64,000 nt of DNA from Baaleninema simplex PCC 7105 (GTDB taxonomy: Bacteria > Cyanobacteriota > Cyanobacteriia > Cyanobacteriales > Geitlerinemataceae). Shown here piece by piece: positions 61,205 through 64,000 of this stretch. The notes beneath the pieces were generated by a model that worked only from the letters and a program-made list of their open reading frames with translations, searched no databases and was not told the DNA's origin. The position numbers were made by a program, and so were the translations under genes. Each line of letters begins with the position of its first letter. The stretch's first letter is position 1. Location: positions 136,301 through 200,300 of the forward strand of contig NZ_KB235960.1 in the NCBI RefSeq assembly GCF_000332355.1, read 5' to 3'.

Positions 61205-62377
61205 TTAGCTCGCGGCAAGTTCGGCTTCAGACTCGACCGGCGCAGGCAAGAAGCCCGTTTCAATTAAGTAGGAAAAGTAAGTTTTCAGGAGCTTATCGTC
61301 AACTGGGGGACAGATAATGTCCGTTTCCGCCAGTCCGTCCCAGGTATTTTGACAGTCGAATTTGAGAGGTTTGGTTTGGAAATAGGTTTCGGGAACCGAC
61401 ATCGACTGTCCGGGGATGCGTTCGGAAAAGAACGGCAAAAACGGATAGAGTGCGTTATCGGGAGATTGCGGCAGGCGATCGATGGTTTGGGCAATCCAGT
61501 GCTGGGCGGGTTGCTGCTCGATGGAATAACCGAACTCCTGCATCCAGCGTATCAGTTGGTTCCAAGAGATGGCGCGAGGATTGGAGTAGTGAAACGCTTT
61601 ATCGAACGAACTCTTTTGACGGCAGATACGAACGATCGCGCGACTGAGGAAGTCCACGGGAACGATATCGACGCGCATTTGCCAATCGGGAGCCGTTCCA
61701 AACTGAACGCAACCGGCGATCGCACTGCGTAAAAAGTCCGATTTGTTGCAAACTCCCGTTTGGCTGTGTCCTTCAATCCAGAAAGGACGGTGAATCGTGA
61801 CGGGTAAACCGCGATCGCGAGCCGTTTCGATGAGTTTTTCCGCCACCCATTTACTTTGCGTGTAGCCGTAGAGTCCTTCGGTGCGATCGAGCGCATCTCC
61901 CTCTCGAACCACATCGCGATCGCCGTAAGCGATCGGCGAAAACACGCCAACCGTCGAAATAAAATGAACGGGTTTGACCTTCGCTTGACAGGCTAACCTC
62001 AACACTTCATGAGTTCCCTGAACGTTGGCTGCTTTGAGAACCGAGTAGGGATAGAGAAAGTTGACCGATCCCCCATTGTGGTAAACCACATCGAGCGTCT
62101 TTGCCAAATTATCGAACTGGGTGGGAGACAAACCCAATAACGGAACGGATAAATTACCTAAAACGGGAACGATGCGGTTGCGTTTCCGTTCGTCCCAGAG
62201 TGAATACTGTTTTAGGGCATTCTCAAGGCGTTGAAACCCGGCTTTTTCATCTTCTGCTCTGACTAAACAGTAAATCGTCGCTGGGGTTTGCTCGAGAAGT
62301 TCGTACAGTAAGAACGCTCCTAGAAAGCCAGTCGCTCCGGTTAAGAAAATATTGGCAGTTTTTTGGCGTGACTTCAT
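61205..62377 (-). CDS. free-standing thioester reductase of an NRPS pathway
   Basis: About 390 residues from ATG 62377, with GGAG 7 bases upstream; a TTG at 62389 is less likely. It is an extended SDR of the thioester-reductase family: NIFLTGATGFLGAFLLYELL with GxTGFxG, then IVPVLGNLSVPLLGLS, VYHNGGSVNFLYPY, and the catalytic YGYTQSKWVAEKL (Tyr about 173, Lys about 177). Such domains reductively release the peptide from the carrier protein as an aldehyde or alcohol. They are usually fused to the last NRPS module. Here the domain is a separate gene starting about 55 bases after the NRPS stop. Confidence 0.9.
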   Translation of the reverse strand: MKSRQKTANIFLTGATGFLGAFLLYELLEQTPATIYCLVRAEDEKAGFQRLENALKQYSLWDERKRNRIVPVLGNLSVPLLGLSPTQFDNLAKTLDVVYHNGGSVNFLYPYSVLKAANVQGTHEVLRLACQAKVKPVHFISTVGVFSPIAYGDRDVVREGDALDRTEGLYGYTQSKWVAEKLIETARDRGLPVTIHRPFWIEGHSQTGVCNKSDFLRSAIAGCVQFGTAPDWQMRVDIVPVDFLSRAIVRICRQKSSFDKAFHYSNPRAISWNQLIRWMQEFGYSIEQQPAQHWIAQTIDRLPQSPDNALYPFLPFFSERIPGQSMSVPETYFQTKPLKFDCQNTWDGLAETDIICPPVDDKLLKTYFSYLIETGFLPAPVESEAELAAS

Positions 62378-62431
62378 CGTTTTCTCCAAATCTTTTCGAC
62401 TGTTGGCGCAACAGGTGCGATGCGGGTAACG

Positions 62432-64000
62432 TTACACGAGTGCGGCAGCATGCGGGTCGATCGCCGGATCTAATACCGCTTCAGCATACAGATCGAGAAC
62501 GACATCGCTGGCTACGGTATCCGTTCCCGCTTGCTGAGCTTCGACGCATCGAGCCAGTCCCTCGATCGTGGGAGCCTCGAAGAAACTTTGCAGCATTAGA
62601 TCGACTTGAAACACATCCCGAATTTGGGCGACGAGTTGAATCGCTCGCAGCGAATGACCGCCGAGATCGAAGAAGTTGTCATAGATCCCGATGCGTTCGA
62701 CGTTCAGCACTTGCGTCCACAGGTCGGCCAAGACCTTCTCGACCCCCGTTCGCGCCGGAACGAAGCGCTCGGCCAGTTCCGGACGAGTGCGATCGGGAGC
62801 CGGTAGAGCGCGACGGTTCACCTTACCGCTGGGGGTCAGCGGTAGGCGATCGAGAAATACGAAGCTTGCCGGAATCATGTATTCGGGCAGTTGCGTTTGT
62901 AGAAACTGGCGCAGCTGAGTGGAAAACGGCGTAAACTCGTCGGCCGATTCCGCCGAAGCGGGAACGATATACGCCACCAACTGCTTGTCTCCCGGTACGT
63001 CTTCGCGGGCGATCGCCACAGCTTCTCGCACGCTGGGATAGCGTTCGAGCAAGGCTTCGACTTCTCCCGGTTCGATGCGGAAGCCCCGGATTTTCACTTG
63101 TTGGTCGCTCCGTCCCAAATACTCAATGTTGCCGTCGCTGCGGTAACGGGCTAAGTCTCCCGTTTTATAGAGTTTTTGAGATTGACTTTTCACCTCAGAT
63201 GTGATATGCGAGCTGGAAATAAAGCGCTCGGCAGTGAGGTCGGGACGATGGAGGTAGCCTCGGGCTAAGCTGACGCCGCCGATGTAGAGTTCGCCGGGAA
63301 CGCCTACGGGAACCGGTCGCTTCTGCCGATCGAGGAGATGAATTTCAGCATTGGCGACGGGGCGGCCGATCGGCGGTAGTACCGGCCAGTCCTGGGGAGA
63401 TCCCGTCAGCGTAAATGCCGTGACCACGTGGCTTTCCGAGGGGCCGTAGTGGTTGTGTAACGTGCAGTTCGGCAGGCGATCGAACCAGTTGGCGATCGCA
63501 GAAGTAATCCGCAACTGTTCCCCGGCGGTGATGACTTCCCGCAAGCTCGTCGGGGCGATTCCTTCGGCCTCGGCCACTTCAGCCAGATGTTGGAGTGCCA
63601 CGAAGGGGAGAAACAGTCGCTCGATCGCCGCCGTTTCGAGAAATCGCAGCAAACGGAGACTGTCCCGCCGCAATTCTTCAGAAATTAAAACGAGAGTTCC
63701 CCCCGTGCTGAAGGTCGCGAACGTTTCTTGAAACGAGACATCGAAACTGATGGGGGCAAATTGCAGGGTCGGCGTACCCGTCGAGGCGATCGAATTGCGC
63801 TGCTGCCACGCAATCAAGTTGGTGAGGGGGCGGTGAGGCATGGCGACCCCTTTCGGTTGCCCCGTAGACCCCGAGGTGTAAATGACGTACGCCAGAGCGT
63901 CGGGGTCGGCCTTACAAACCGGAGCGGTTTCGTCTTCGCGAGCGATCGCCGGCCAGTCTACATCCAAACAGATGGGAGACACCCCCTGCACGGGCAAGTT
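62432..64000 (-). CDS. NRPS terminal module, adenylation plus carrier domain (partial, runs off window)
   Basis: The C-terminal 521 residues or more of a non-ribosomal peptide synthetase; the start lies beyond the window. Adenylation motifs are A3 YVIYTSGSTGQPKGV, A5 NHYGPSES, A7 YKTGDLARY, A8 GRSDQQVKIRGFRIEPGEVE and A10 LPLTPSGKVNRRAL. The peptidyl carrier site is DNFFDLGGHSLRAIQLV, with Ser for phosphopantetheine. Reading specificity positions by eye from FDVSFQE, FLPF, VITAGE and NHYGPSESHVV gives D-V-Q-F-I-A-H-V-V, the pattern known for proline-activating domains. There is no thioesterase; a separate reductase follows. The final 40 residues after the carrier are acidic and Ala-rich. Confidence 0.93.
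   Translation of the reverse strand, partial: NLPVQGVSPICLDVDWPAIAREDETAPVCKADPDALAYVIYTSGSTGQPKGVAMPHRPLTNLIAWQQRNSIASTGTPTLQFAPISFDVSFQETFATFSTGGTLVLISEELRRDSLRLLRFLETAAIERLFLPFVALQHLAEVAEAEGIAPTSLREVITAGEQLRITSAIANWFDRLPNCTLHNHYGPSESHVVTAFTLTGSPQDWPVLPPIGRPVANAEIHLLDRQKRPVPVGVPGELYIGGVSLARGYLHRPDLTAERFISSSHITSEVKSQSQKLYKTGDLARYRSDGNIEYLGRSDQQVKIRGFRIEPGEVEALLERYPSVREAVAIAREDVPGDKQLVAYIVPASAESADEFTPFSTQLRQFLQTQLPEYMIPASFVFLDRLPLTPSGKVNRRALPAPDRTRPELAERFVPARTGVEKVLADLWTQVLNVERIGIYDNFFDLGGHSLRAIQLVAQIRDVFQVDLMLQSFFEAPTIEGLARCVEAQQAGTDTVASDVVLDLYAEAVLDPAIDPHAAALV

Overview
This window is chromosomal DNA of a cyanobacterium. The HIP1 octamer GCGATCGC recurs throughout. Marker genes are a tandem-BMC carboxysome shell protein (CcmO), Rubisco assembly factor Raf1, carotenoid isomerase CrtH, the lycopene-cyclase paralogue CruP, a SigF-type group 3 sigma factor and sucrose synthase. 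Short hairpin and tandem repeats are numerous, as in filamentous or mat-forming cyanobacteria. I cannot name the genus from sequence alone.

Layout. 1-7.3 kb is an AT-rich accessory island. It holds a 5'-truncated polymorphic toxin with a CdiA-type tRNase tip, its SitI3-like immunity gene, orphan YwqJ-like deaminase tips and two copies of a MORN-like immunity gene on a 1-kb direct repeat. It also holds two TATAGCAATCCTA-ended miniature elements, a kptA split exactly at an A-AAA-AAG slippery site, and an ISL3 relic. 7.6-22.6 kb is core: tRNA-Leu(CAG), murQ, a DUF3110 gene, a giant TamB-like protein, a peptidoglycan-binding protein, an alternative sigma factor, an S66 LD-carboxypeptidase, a sugar-nucleotide epimerase, pheA and a rhomboid protease. 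22.9-29.2 kb holds a coiled-coil protein, an IscB element with its upstream omega-RNA abutting an aldehyde dehydrogenase, sigF, an MBL-fold protein and an RTX-repeat protein. 29.5-33.9 kb holds a very large multi-spanning membrane protein and an outer-membrane barrel.

The most unusual locus is 34.4-37.4 kb. Four tandem non-coding RNA units share a conserved core (YTTGYYC-loop-GGRRACGA-N-GAGGRTTATCG) and lie directly upstream of a Ro60/TROVE gene (rsr). Three end in tRNA-like acceptor and T-arm modules, and one is an almost complete tRNA-Asn cloverleaf with about 52 nt inserted between D arm and anticodon arm. I interpret them as an expanded, tRNA-mimicking bacterial Y RNA array. A 23S-IVS/four-helix-bundle gene with an in-frame stop sits inside the array.

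37.6-39.8 kb is another AT-rich patch with a SMI1/KNR4 (SUKH) gene. 39.8-43.5 kb carries a YbjN-like gene, raf1, ccmO and lipA. 43.5-45.3 kb is a decaying tnpB carrying an ISL3-type MITE with a perfect 8-bp target duplication and an in-frame palindromic repeat. 45.3-52.9 kb has a methyltransferase, a sugar-type ABC binding lipoprotein, susA and three small exported proteins. 53.1-56.9 kb has divergent crtH and cruP. 57-61 kb has a MITE and two overlapping ankyrin-repeat genes. 61.2-64 kb is the end of a non-ribosomal peptide pathway: a terminal module with a proline-type specificity code, then a free-standing thioester reductase. It runs off the window.
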